DNA of 41,014 nt from Bacillota bacterium (GCA_023458035.1 JAEXAX010000010.1:1-41014), one strand, 5' to 3'. Numbered from the stretch's first letter, positions 8,201 to 16,410 are shown. Notes: a model not told the origin generated them from the sequence alone. Numbers and translations are program-made.

Positions 8201-8216
8201 GTTAGTATGCGCTAAC
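8201..8216. promoter_or_regulatory. Operator-like palindrome 2 (GTTAG-N6-CTAAC)
   Basis: Same length and same outer halves as palindrome 1, with a less symmetric centre (TATGCG). The two copies are 105 bases apart centre to centre, about ten helical turns, which would put bound dimers on the same DNA face. Confidence 0.6.
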
Positions 8217-8491
8217 AAAATTGTTTTTGCAAGAGTTTTTTTAAAATAGCGAAAAATTTTTTTAGTAATGAATAAGCGGCCGTCCGCATAGATCATTGGA
8301 AGTCAAGGACAAAGTAAAAAGAATTGAAAACTTAAGGCGGTGTTTTAGCTGATTTTGAAGTATAATGTATATAGCTTAAGGAGAGCATATTGAACCTGTT
8401 TGCCGAATGTGATAAAATCGAACAAGTTTAACTAACTGAAAAAGGCAGGATTAACCGGTGAATATGTATCAAATAAAGGAGGCAGGAGCAA
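8217..8491 (+). other. Rest of the divergent intergenic region
   Basis: The sequence between the TetR control region and the acyltransferase gene is A+T-rich up to about 8275. It contains a possible -10 box TATAAT at 8361-8366 in the right direction for the acyltransferase gene, but no good -35 box 16-18 bases before it. A strong ribosome site AAAGGAGG lies just before 8492. No further ORF or RNA gene is recognisable. Confidence 0.4.
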
Positions 8492-9592
8492 ATGCAACAG
8501 AATGATTCACGACCGACCGCGCAGGCGCCGCCGCGGGATATCGTCGATGAGATACTAAACTGGCATGCGATCAGTCAGTATAGAGGAGAAATTTATGGAA
8601 TCGTGATTCTATGGATCATGATTTTCCATGTAAACGAATTGTTTCCGAAGATCGGCCCACTGAAAAATACGCTGGGGAAGATACTTGATCACGGGATGAT
8701 CGGTGTGGATGTTTTTCTTTTTATTTCCGGTATTTCTCTATATTTTTCGTTAAAGAAAAAGAGTGGAACGGTATCATGGCTAACGTTTTATAAGAAACGA
8801 ATCCAGAAGATCGGGCTGATTTATCTTACCCTGTGCATCCCGTTTTTCCTGTATATGTACCTGATCTATTCAAGGAATGTACCGGCGTTGCTCGAGCAGG
8901 TAACCTTTACGGCCAACACGCATTCTTCATTTTGGTTTTTGTTTGCCATCCTGGTCTGCTATCTGCTCTATCCGATTATATTTCGTTTTTTGGAACAGCA
9001 CAATAACGCGGGGCTGATTATTTTATACGGCGGAATTTTTGGCGGTATACTGTTAAGCTTGTTCTTCTTCCCGGAATTTTTTGTCAGATACAATATTTCC
9101 TTGGGCCGGTATCCGGTCTTTTTGGCCGGCGCACTTTGCGGTCCGGCAGTATATCATCGAAGGAGGATTCCTGTCGGCTTCTTTATGGTTATGCTCGTGC
9201 TATTGTTTGTATTGACGGATGGGGTGGTCGTGGCATTAAAAGCTGCCGGCTTATATAATGACTGGGGAGTGTACTAGCTGGCCGTCAGATTGCGGATGGG
9301 CCTGCAGGGAGTGGGCAGTGTCCTGTTTTTACTCCCCTTTTTACCGATCCTGTCACAAGGTCCGGTAGGACGTTTCCTGCGCTATACCGGTTCGATCACC
9401 TTGGAATTATATGTACTGCACATTATCAGCCGCAGGCTTTTACGCGGACCTTTGGAGCTTCATGCAGACTCCATTGTTTCCAAAGAAATCTTTTTGATCT
9501 TAATGCTGCTCCTGTCCTATGTGTCCGCCTTTGCTTATACGAAGCTTTGCGGTGGGATAGCGAAGCTGTTCAAAAAGGTGAGGAAAGGCTGA
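8492..9592 (+). pseudogene. Membrane acyltransferase (Acyl_transf_3 / OafA-like), interrupted by an in-frame TAG
   Basis: One continuous frame of 366 codons encodes a multi-helix O-acyltransferase: an early helix with the MIFHVNELF motif (the conserved His), then GMIGVDVFLFISGISLYFS, and many later helices up to the basic end KLFKKVRKG. The frame is broken only by TAG at 9275-9277, after GLYNDWGVY; downstream codons continue in the same frame with LAVRLRMGLQGVG and family-like hydrophobic helices. So a single nonsense change splits an otherwise full-length gene. A truncated 261-residue product could still be made from the strong AAAGGAGG site. Such enzymes acetylate cell-surface sugars. The alternative is a sequencing error (for example TGG read as TAG). 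Confidence 0.75.
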
Positions 9593-9663
9593 AGCGCCGC
9601 TGTGATGTGAGTAAGATATAAAATGATGAGAGTTGACTTTTTACAATGGAAAAGGAGAATACG

Positions 9664-10833
9664 ATGGTTCAGATCAGTCCACTGGCATTAACGCTTGCGA
9701 CAAAGGCGGCTGTCGCCGGTATAGCTGCCCTACCTTATGATGTATTTAATGAGACAGAGGCCAGAGCCGAGGTGATGAAGCGGCCGCTGTCATTTTTAGC
9801 GCTGGACAGACCGGAAACGCTGTTTGCACCGGGGATCGATCCCTATGCCGAGGGGGTCTACCGGGCGGCAGCCGCTCTCTTACAGGAACGGATCCATACC
9901 GGCTTGTATGAGCAACAGGCTCCGGCTTATTACCTGTATGAGCTGTCAACCGCAGAGCATTGTCAATGCGGCATAGTGGCCGGATTTTCGGCGGACGATT
10001 ATGAAAACGGCCGGATCAAACGTCATGAGCTGACCCGGCGTGAAAAAGAGGACGACAGGGTGCGCCATATCGAAGCCCTGCAGGCTCAGACGGGACCGGT
10101 CTTTCTGATCTATCGCCGGAACCGGGTGCTTCAGGCGATTATTGATGAGGTGCTGAACGGTCAGCCTCTGTATGATTTCACAGCGGCTGAGGGCGTGCGT
10201 CAGCGTGTTTTTGTGGTCGGCAGTGAGCATGAGAAAGCCATCACCGCCGCCTTTGCGGCTATGGAAGCGGTCTATATCGCGGATGGCCATCACCGGGCGG
10301 CTGCCGCGGTGCGAGCCTGTCGGACAGTCGGAAACGGCCGGGTGTTATCGGTCTTATTCCCGGAGGAGCAGCTGCAGATCCTGCCGTACCACCGGGTATT
10401 AAAGGAATTATGCGGCTGGGAGGCGACGATACTGCGCAGCCGTCTGGAGGAGCGATACGGTTTACAGAAGCTGTCGGCGGCAGCCCTGCCGCAGCAAAAA
10501 GGCAGCGTCAGCGTCTGGTTGGCCGGCGGCTGGTACAGTCTGAGCCTGCCACAAGAACGCGCCGCTGAGCTTGATGTCGCGGTGCTGGGCGATGAGATCC
10601 TGGAAGATCTGCTTGGTATCACCGATATCCGCGGCGATCAGCGCATTGATTTTGTCGGCGGCTGCCATCCGCTGTCGGCACTGGAGGCCTATCCATTGGC
10701 CTTTGCCATGTATCCGACGGCCATCAGTGAGCTGCTTGCCATCGCCGATGCCGGCGGCATTATGCCGCCGAAGAGTACCTGGTTTGAGCCGAAATTATAC
10801 AGCGGCCTGTTTTTATACCGAGGGGAAGAGTAA
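9664..10833 (+). CDS. DUF1015 family protein
   Basis: A 389-residue cytoplasmic protein. Family signatures visible are PYDVF near residue 24, HELTRREKEDDRVRHIEALQ, GPVFLIYRR, IADGHHRAAAA and LPYHRVLKEL, in the usual order and at usual length (about 400). The family is common in Clostridia and some others; no biochemical role is established to my knowledge, though the conserved DGHHR stretch looks like an active or binding site. Start chosen at 9664: AGGAG 9653-9657 stands six bases before it, whereas the ATG at 9646 would contain that site within its own codons. It has its own small upstream gap of about 70 bases after the acyltransferase remnant. Confidence 0.85.
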   Translation: MVQISPLALTLATKAAVAGIAALPYDVFNETEARAEVMKRPLSFLALDRPETLFAPGIDPYAEGVYRAAAALLQERIHTGLYEQQAPAYYLYELSTAEHCQCGIVAGFSADDYENGRIKRHELTRREKEDDRVRHIEALQAQTGPVFLIYRRNRVLQAIIDEVLNGQPLYDFTAAEGVRQRVFVVGSEHEKAITAAFAAMEAVYIADGHHRAAAAVRACRTVGNGRVLSVLFPEEQLQILPYHRVLKELCGWEATILRSRLEERYGLQKLSAAALPQQKGSVSVWLAGGWYSLSLPQERAAELDVAVLGDEILEDLLGITDIRGDQRIDFVGGCHPLSALEAYPLAFAMYPTAISELLAIADAGGIMPPKSTWFEPKLYSGLFLYRGEE

Positions 10834-10902
10834 GGAGCGGTCCGAATAGATCTTAAGCCAGCAAAAATGGAGGGGCAGACCTATAGAAAATTCACAAACA
10901 TA

Positions 10903-10931
10903 TTGAGAAAATATAAAAAATATGATACACT
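10903..10931 (+). promoter_or_regulatory. Candidate promoter of the phosphofructokinase gene
   Basis: TTGAGA at 10903-10908 and TACACT at 10926-10931 with a 17-base spacer in A+T-rich DNA. The -10 box overlaps the left arm of the inverted repeat that follows. Confidence 0.5.
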
Positions 10932-10956
10932 TTCTACAAAGTTTTGGTAGAAAGTG
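10928..10956 (+). promoter_or_regulatory. 10-bp inverted repeat in the leader of the phosphofructokinase gene
   Basis: Arms CACTTTCTAC (10928-10937) and GTAGAAAGTG (10947-10956) are exact complements around a 9-base spacer. The right arm touches the ribosome site (GAGGG), and the left arm overlaps the candidate -10 box. It may be an operator for a repressor or an mRNA hairpin that affects translation. Confidence 0.55.
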
Positions 10957-10968
10957 AGGGATATATCT

Positions 10969-12201
10969 ATGAAGAAGAATGTCATTGTCGGTCAGTCGGG
11001 CGGGCCGACAGCTGCCATTAACTCCAGCCTGGCCGGAGTTTACCGGACGGCTAAGGACAGAGGCTATCAAAAGGTCTTCGGTATGCTGCACGGGGTGCAG
11101 GGACTACTGGAGGAGAAGTACATTGATCTGGCGGAGCATATTACCAGTGATTTGGACGTCGAGCTGTTAAAGCGTACGCCGGCCGCCTTTCTCGGCTCCT
11201 GCCGCTACAAGCTGCCGGAGATTCACGAGAACCGCGATGTGTACGAGAAGATCTTTGAGATTCTGAATCGGCTGGAGATTGATGTGTTTATCTACATCGG
11301 CGGCAATGACTCCATGGACACCATCAAAAAACTGTCGGATTATGCCATCGTGACCGGTTATAAAACCCGTTTCGTCGGCTGTCCGAAGACCATTGACAAT
11401 GACCTGGCTCTGACCGATCATACACCGGGCTATGGCAGTGCGGCCAAGTACATCGGCACCTCAGTCAAAGAGATTATCCGTGACAGCTTCTGCCTGGAAT
11501 ATAAGAATGGCCTGGTGACCATCATCGAGGTAATGGGGCGAAATGCCGGCTGGCTGACCGGAGCGGCAGCTCTGGCCCAGGGTGAGGACTGTGCCGGACC
11601 GGATTTGATCTATCTGCCGGAGCTGCCCTTTGATGTCGATGACTTCATCAGACGCTGCCGGGAGCTGCTAAAAGAAAAGGCGTCCGTGGTGGTAGCCGTG
11701 TCGGAAGGTATCCGAAACCGGGAGGGTGTTTATATTTGTGAGCTTGGCTCCGGCGTCAACTTTGTGGACGCCTTCGGCCATAAGCAGCTGACCGGTACAG
11801 CCGGTTATCTGGCCGGTGTGGCAGCAGGAGAGCTGCACTGCAAGACCAGAGCCATTGAACTCAGTACCCTGCAGCGTTCAGCCTCACATTCGGCGTCCCG
11901 GGTGGATATCCTGGAGGCCTATCAGGTGGGCGGCGCAGCCATGAAGGCGGCGGATGAAGGTGACTCCGGTCAGATGGTAGTGATCGAACGTCTGTCCGAT
12001 GATCCATATCAGAGCGGCACTCAGGTCAAGGATGTGCATAAGATCGCCAATGATGAACGCCTGGTGCCCAGAAGCTGGGTCAATGAATCCGGCACTTATG
12101 TGACGGATGAATTTATCACTTATGTCAGACCTCTGATTCAGGGTGATGTTTCTCCGATCATGGTAGACGGTATTCCGCGCCATTTGTTCAGAAAATCATA
12201 A
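10969..12201 (+). CDS. pfp: Pyrophosphate-dependent 6-phosphofructokinase (diphosphate-fructose-6-phosphate 1-phosphotransferase)
   Basis: A 410-residue cytosolic enzyme that phosphorylates fructose 6-phosphate in glycolysis. Sequence begins MKKNVIVGQSGGPTAAINSS, typical for the clade. The donor-specificity positions read GGND at 111-114 and PKTIDND at 139-145: Asp replaces the Gly of ATP enzymes (GGDG), and Lys precedes TIDND. Family knowledge says this Asp/Lys pair blocks ATP and favours PPi. The reaction is reversible and saves ATP, which suits a fermenting anaerobe. Start ATG 10969 follows GAGGG; a GTG 15 bases earlier is in frame but less likely. The symporter gene lies 98 bases downstream and may be separately transcribed. 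Confidence 0.88.
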   Translation: MKKNVIVGQSGGPTAAINSSLAGVYRTAKDRGYQKVFGMLHGVQGLLEEKYIDLAEHITSDLDVELLKRTPAAFLGSCRYKLPEIHENRDVYEKIFEILNRLEIDVFIYIGGNDSMDTIKKLSDYAIVTGYKTRFVGCPKTIDNDLALTDHTPGYGSAAKYIGTSVKEIIRDSFCLEYKNGLVTIIEVMGRNAGWLTGAAALAQGEDCAGPDLIYLPELPFDVDDFIRRCRELLKEKASVVVAVSEGIRNREGVYICELGSGVNFVDAFGHKQLTGTAGYLAGVAAGELHCKTRAIELSTLQRSASHSASRVDILEAYQVGGAAMKAADEGDSGQMVVIERLSDDPYQSGTQVKDVHKIANDERLVPRSWVNESGTYVTDEFITYVRPLIQGDVSPIMVDGIPRHLFRKS

Positions 12202-12299
12202 TTGTATGCCCTCTTGCTTGTGACATGCTAATATGAAAATATCTTGAAATTATCTTACAGAGTCAACGAAAGCTGATTATTTTGAAGGAGGAAAGGTAT

Positions 12300-13724
12300 A
12301 TGGATGTTTCAAAACTGCAGGTGCTGCCGATCATAATTCTTGTGCTTTATCTGATCGTGATGCTGGCGATCGGCTTTATCACCAATAAGGTTGCCATTAA
12401 ATCCAGTGAGGACTATATGGTGGCCGGACGCCGGATGGGTGTGGTGATGGTGGCTTGTTCCCTATCGGCTAATAATGTCGGCGGCGGTTCGACCACCGGC
12501 GTGGCTGCCAAAGCATTCAGCGGCTGGGGCTTAAGTGCCGCCTGGTATGTACTGGCAGCGGCTGTCGCCATGATTCCGCTGGCCTATTTTGCGCCGAAAA
12601 TCCGCCGTACACTGGCCATCACCATTCCGGAGGTAGTCAGTCGTCGGTTCGGAAATTCGGCCGGTACTGTTACTGCCGTTTTGAATATCCTGTCATTGTT
12701 CGCTTTGACCTCGAGCCAGATTCTGGCCTCGGGTTCAATCGTATCGGTATTGGCCGGTATTCCGTTAAACGTGGCCATCCTGATCAGCGGTGTACTGGTG
12801 ATTGTCTACACGACCATGGGCGGTATGCTGGCTGATCAGTTATCCGATCTGATCCAGTTTTTTATTATCTTTGTTGGTTTGTTGATCGCGCTGCCGTTTG
12901 TGATTCAGGGAGCCGGCGGTTGGGACGCAGTGTCTAGGATGCTGCCGCCGATCGAACTGGACGTATGGAAGATTGGTATTCCGACGATCCTCGGTCTGAT
13001 TTTTAACTATTTTTGTACCTTTTTGTCCGGGCCGGAAATGGTCAGCCGTTTTGCCACCGCATCGGATGAAAAGACGGCACGCCGCGCTGCTGTGCTGTCA
13101 GCCGTGATGATGGCCATGCTGGCATTTATTCCGACCCTGATCGGTCTGGTGGCATTGGCTGAAAATCCGGGTCTGGACGGTGGAAAGGGAACCACCGCCA
13201 TGATGTATGCCACCACCAATTATGCGCCACCGATCATCACCGGCTTTTTGGCAGCGGCTATCGTAGCGGCCACCATGTCTAGTGCAGACTCGAACCTGCT
13301 TTGTGCCTCTACCATGTTGATGAAGGATCTGTATCAGAAATTTTTTAATCCGAATATTGAAGATCACAAGCTGATCCGTTATACCCGCATCAGCAATATT
13401 ATGATCTGTGTGGCCTCCATGGTCATCGCCATGCTAAATATCAGTTTGGTAACCTTAAACCTGTTTGCCTTTGCCCTGCGGTCGGCCGGTCCCTTTGCCG
13501 CCTACGGTCTGGGTATGATCATGGAGGATGCGACCAAGCATGCCGGTCTGGTGTCGATCGTCGTCGGATCGGCCGCAGCGGTAATCTGGCAGCTGATCGG
13601 TCAGCCGTTCGGTATTCTTGCTATCGTCTTTGGCTGCTTCTGCGGTGTGATTTCTTTCGTTCTGGTAACAAAGATCGAGCGCGCCATGGGCATACCGCCG
13701 GCCCCGTCGGCTTATCTGAAATAA
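12300..13724 (+). CDS. Sodium:solute symporter family (SSS) transporter
   Basis: A 474-residue protein with about 12-13 membrane helices. SSS features are the N-terminal helix followed by SSEDYMVAGRRMG, then SANNVGGGSTTGVAAKAFSGWG, the helix ending YTTMGGMLADQLSDLIQF, and AATMSSADSNLLCASTML near residue 320, where Ser residues help bind sodium in this family. Substrate (sugar, amino acid or organic acid) cannot be read. The start at 12300 follows a strong AAGGAGGAAAGG; an upstream in-frame TTG would place this site inside the gene. Position after phosphofructokinase hints at carbon uptake but is weak evidence. Confidence 0.88.
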   Translation: MDVSKLQVLPIIILVLYLIVMLAIGFITNKVAIKSSEDYMVAGRRMGVVMVACSLSANNVGGGSTTGVAAKAFSGWGLSAAWYVLAAAVAMIPLAYFAPKIRRTLAITIPEVVSRRFGNSAGTVTAVLNILSLFALTSSQILASGSIVSVLAGIPLNVAILISGVLVIVYTTMGGMLADQLSDLIQFFIIFVGLLIALPFVIQGAGGWDAVSRMLPPIELDVWKIGIPTILGLIFNYFCTFLSGPEMVSRFATASDEKTARRAAVLSAVMMAMLAFIPTLIGLVALAENPGLDGGKGTTAMMYATTNYAPPIITGFLAAAIVAATMSSADSNLLCASTMLMKDLYQKFFNPNIEDHKLIRYTRISNIMICVASMVIAMLNISLVTLNLFAFALRSAGPFAAYGLGMIMEDATKHAGLVSIVVGSAAAVIWQLIGQPFGILAIVFGCFCGVISFVLVTKIERAMGIPPAPSAYLK

Positions 13725-13753
13725 AAGTCAGGACGTAAAAGGGGATAAGAAAC

Positions 13754-14443
13754 TTGAAGAAAAAAAATATAATGGTGTTGTTGGCGGGAATGCTGGTGAT
13801 ACTTGCGGGAATGCTGGCAATACTTGCAGGATATCGTTCCAATCAACTGGATGAAACCGGAGTGTATGTAAACAGTAAAGGAGTCATGGAAGTATCCATG
13901 GGAGTAGAATTGGACGGCACGCAGAGGATTGGCTGTACCGTAAAAATTCCGAAGAATTAATTTATTTACGGAGATGGAATCAATGAAGATGGCTTGAAAA
14001 GATATTCTGTATTAAGAGGGGATCGGTTGGAAAAGTATAAGGATGAGAAGAAGCTGGATGGCTATACGTTTTATTATCTGCTGTTTGGCCCGAAGGGCGG
14101 AAAAAAATTAAACGGAGAGTTTAGGTCCGTAGGGGAAAGAAAAAAACATCATCGTTTTTACTTTTCAATGATTTCAAATGAGAAAGGATATAAGAGAGGA
14201 AACTTTCAAAGCCTGGAAGCCCATACTCCCTCTGATGGATTTTGGATCAACAGTGACACAATGAGGGGATATGCTTATAAAGAAGCGGCGGACGGTTCGC
14301 ATAGGGGCCTGCGATTTACTATGCTTGTTCCCGTCAATAATGGGATGATTCTTAGGATGCGGTATGAGGGGCCTCTGCTTGAGGAACTTGGAGTTAGGGA
14401 GCTTGGCGAAAGAATGCTTTCCCTGGTAACACCGATAAAGTAG
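13754..14443 (+). pseudogene. Small secreted or membrane-anchored protein of unknown function, interrupted by an in-frame TAA
   Basis: A single frame of 229 codons is broken only by TAA at 13958-13960. The first part (TTG start, KKKN then a hydrophobic LAGML repeat segment) is a signal peptide or anchor followed by about 40 extracellular residues ending CTVKIPKN. After the stop the same frame continues with FIYGDGINEDGLKRYSVLRG and runs to VTPIK at a normal TAG. The second half has mixed K/R/G-rich sequence with FYYLLFGPKGGKK and HRFYFSMIS, not recognised. The most economical reading is a recent nonsense mutation (or sequencing error) in one gene. The alternative is two small genes, the second with a TTG start at 13994 but no good ribosome site. 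Confidence 0.55.
13781..13831 (+). repeat. 21-base tandem repeat inside the signal/anchor segment
   Basis: Two nearly identical 21-base units (13781-13801 and 13802-13822) and a third partial copy encode LAGMLVI, LAGMLAI and LAG. The repeat lengthens the hydrophobic segment by seven residues per unit without changing frame. Confidence 0.7.
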
Positions 14444-14765
14444 CAGTCGGTTTTGGCAGAAGCTAAATTCGTAATGCCGGATATCGTGACGGGAGAAGAA
14501 AACAGATAGATTCTCAGCGTCAGCTCCAAATCGCAGAGCCGTTTCCGAACTTTCTTGGTGCGGTATTCCTTAATGGAGCGATACAGAAAACCGTTGCATA
14601 TCTTACGGAAATGCGGCGGTTTTTCTGCTAAGATGTCGTTATATTAGGTATAGGTCCACAGCACCCTGATCAATATATCGGACAGAAGATCAGATTACCC
14701 GGAAGGAGCCGGGAGAAAGGAGAAAATCCAAGCATCAACTGATAATTGGATTATATGTGACATAT
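14444..14765 (+). other. Intergenic stretch without recognisable gene
   Basis: About 320 bases with no supported gene. It holds a terminator (given separately), a purine-rich GGAG-containing stretch around 14700-14722 with no ATG, GTG or TTG at usable distance, and two overlapping palindromes at the start of the cupin gene: ATATGT-G-ACATAT at 14753-14765 and ACATATATGT at 14760-14769. Confidence 0.5.
14587..14624 (+). terminator. Rho-independent terminator
   Basis: A 13-bp stem has arms 14587-14599 (AAAACCGTTGCAT) and 14611-14623 with two G-T pairs, followed by T residues. It would end transcripts of the interrupted gene at 13754-14443 and separates it from the cupin operon. Confidence 0.65.
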
Positions 14766-15110
14766 ATGTTAAAAAATATCTCAGAGTGCCAATCACTGCA
14801 CTTAGCCGACCTGGTAGAGGCGGGCGTCGGCCAGATCGTCAGCAAGACCCTGATTCAGAACAAGGCTGTCAGCATCACCTTGTTCGCCTTCTCGAGAGGG
14901 GAACAGATCAGTACCCATGATTCCCGGGGTGATGCTCTGGTCACCATCCTGGAGGGGCGTGGACAGCTGACCATTGGCGGGGTTTCGCATATCTTGGAGG
15001 CCGGCGAGAGCATCGTCATGCCGGCATTGGTACCGCATTCGGTGGAGGCGGTAGAAGACTTTAAAATGCAGCTGACAGTCGTATTTCCGACAGAGGAGGA
15101 GAGCGAATGA
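14766..15110 (+). CDS. Small cupin-domain protein
   Basis: A 114-residue single-cupin protein. The barrel motifs are STHDSRGDALVTILEGRG (cupin motif 1 with His, and Asp in place of the second His) and GESIVMPALVPHSVEAVEDF (motif 2 with PxxxPH). Proteins of this type in Clostridia bind a metal or small ligand, but the reaction is unknown. ATG 14766 (MLKNISECQSL) is chosen from family-like N-terminus; GTG at 14757 is also possible. Neither has a good ribosome site, and the nearest GGAG lies more than 40 bases upstream. The stop overlaps the start of the next gene by four bases (ATGA), so these two are coupled. Confidence 0.8.
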   Translation: MLKNISECQSLHLADLVEAGVGQIVSKTLIQNKAVSITLFAFSRGEQISTHDSRGDALVTILEGRGQLTIGGVSHILEAGESIVMPALVPHSVEAVEDFKMQLTVVFPTEEESE

Positions 15111-15712
15111 GCGCATTTTTAGGGACGATTCATCATTGGCTGTATAATAAGATTTTATTTCAGGAAGGGTTGACCAGCTGCCTGGCAGGAACAGCCGGTT
15201 CGGCAGCCGCAAGCGAGCTGCTGGCAAAGGCAACAGAACTGTTTGGTGAGCCGGAGAGTGGTGAATTGGCCGATATCATTGATCCCACCAATATCCATGG
15301 CTGGCTGCAGGAGCGGGTAGCCATGGTCGAAGCCAGATTGGCCTACGTGGTGACCAGCATGCTCGGAGATGCTCCAAAGAAGCTGACGGCATTAACAGAG
15401 CAGGCGGCCGCTTATGGCAGATCACAGGCTGCCAATGCAGAGCAGACGGCCGAAGGTGCCTACCGCCTGCTGGAAAATACGCTCTTAAACGGGATGCCCT
15501 GCGATCATGTGAACCGTATCGTCGAACAGGATGAAGCATCATTGACCTGGGAGCAGACAAAGGATATCCATGCCGCCTATTGGCAGCAGATGGATGGTGA
15601 TCCGGCCTGGTATACGCGCTTGCGCGAGGCGGTGATAGAAGGTCTGCTGACTGGCAGCGGCGTGGTCTGCAGCAAGACAGGGGAGACGGTTTGGACATTG
15701 CGGGGCAGATAG
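15107..15712 (+). CDS. Conserved-looking protein of unknown function between cupin and hemerythrin genes
   Basis: A 201-residue soluble protein that I do not recognise. It starts MSAFLGTIHHWLYNKILFQ, is mostly helical by composition, and contains possible metal- or cofactor-binding residues: HH at 9-10, H64, the motif PCDH at 131-134, H155 and a second Cys at 188. No signal peptide or membrane helix. It overlaps the cupin gene by ATGA, with GGAGGAG just before the start, and is followed after 15 bases by the hemerythrin gene. The tight three-gene order suggests that it acts with the iron-oxo hemerythrin, for example in oxygen, nitric oxide or iron sensing or repair; this is inference from position only. 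Confidence 0.75.
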   Translation: MSAFLGTIHHWLYNKILFQEGLTSCLAGTAGSAAASELLAKATELFGEPESGELADIIDPTNIHGWLQERVAMVEARLAYVVTSMLGDAPKKLTALTEQAAAYGRSQAANAEQTAEGAYRLLENTLLNGMPCDHVNRIVEQDEASLTWEQTKDIHAAYWQQMDGDPAWYTRLREAVIEGLLTGSGVVCSKTGETVWTLRGR

Positions 15713-15727
15713 AGAAGGAGAAAACGT

Positions 15728-16279
15728 ATGTACGGAATTGAGATTTTGGTAGAGGAGCATGAAAATATACTGCGTTTTGTTGAGAGAATGGAGCGAGAAT
15801 GCCGTGAGCTGATCGACCGGAGGGTAGTTGACACGGCCTTCTTTCGTGAGGGCATCAGCTTCGCCCGCGGCTATGCCGACAGCCATCATCACGGCAAGGA
15901 GGAAGCTATATTGTTTAAGGTGATGGTGGAGAAATGCGGGCCGGCGGCGGAGAAGCTGGTGCAGTACGGCATGCTTGTCGAGCATGATCTGGGACGATAC
16001 CATCTGAGCCAGCTGTCGGCTGTTTTGGATGCGATTGATCAGGACGGCGCCGATAATGCGGCTATGGTTTCCGTCATCACCCATATGGGCGCCTGGTGCG
16101 ATCTGCTGCGCCGTCATATCGCCAAGGAAAACACGGTGGCCTATCCCTTTGCCGAGCGCACCTTGGACAATGATACAAAGACAAAAGTCGATGCCGATAC
16201 CGGAGCCTTTGAGGAAGAGGCCAAAGGCCGGGGTGTGATCGACCGTTATTTGCGCTGGTTGGATCAGCATACAGTCTAA
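15728..16279 (+). CDS. Hemerythrin HHE-domain protein
   Basis: A 183-residue helical protein. The di-iron ligands of the hemerythrin HHE fold are visible in order: H11 in EEHENI, H54/H55 with E58/E59 in DSHHHGKEEA, H86 in VEHD, and H130 with E134 in RRHIAKENTVAYPFAE. Members bind a non-haem di-iron centre and take part in oxygen, NO or iron-sulfur stress responses. AGAAGGAG lies just before the ATG. It is the last gene of the cupin unit, closed by a strong hairpin. No extra domain is fused; the tail (about residues 145-183) is charged and ends with RYLRWLDQHTV. Confidence 0.88.
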   Translation: MYGIEILVEEHENILRFVERMERECRELIDRRVVDTAFFREGISFARGYADSHHHGKEEAILFKVMVEKCGPAAEKLVQYGMLVEHDLGRYHLSQLSAVLDAIDQDGADNAAMVSVITHMGAWCDLLRRHIAKENTVAYPFAERTLDNDTKTKVDADTGAFEEEAKGRGVIDRYLRWLDQHTV

Positions 16280-16314
16280 ACGTCTGAACCGGACGATGCG
16301 GAAAAACAAACAGT

Positions 16315-16370
16315 AAGAGGTATGACAGGCGGATCATATAAAGCTTCCGATAGTCATACCTCTTGTTTTT
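16315..16370. terminator. Bidirectional terminator between hemerythrin and lipoprotein genes
   Basis: A perfect 12-bp stem has arms 16315-16326 (AAGAGGTATGAC) and 16353-16364. TTTTT follows on the plus strand (16366-16370). On the minus strand the T-rich complement of AAAAACAAACAG follows the stem. It sits between convergent genes. Confidence 0.8.
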
Positions 16371-16410
16371 ACGATCCGGCCGGCGGATCAAGCTTGTTAT
16401 TTATAAATTC

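Noticed and set aside
14275..14529. Minus-strand frame with hydrophobic start opposite the interrupted gene
   Set aside because: No ribosome site, overlaps the coding frame at 13754-14443, and no family-like pattern; most likely chance.
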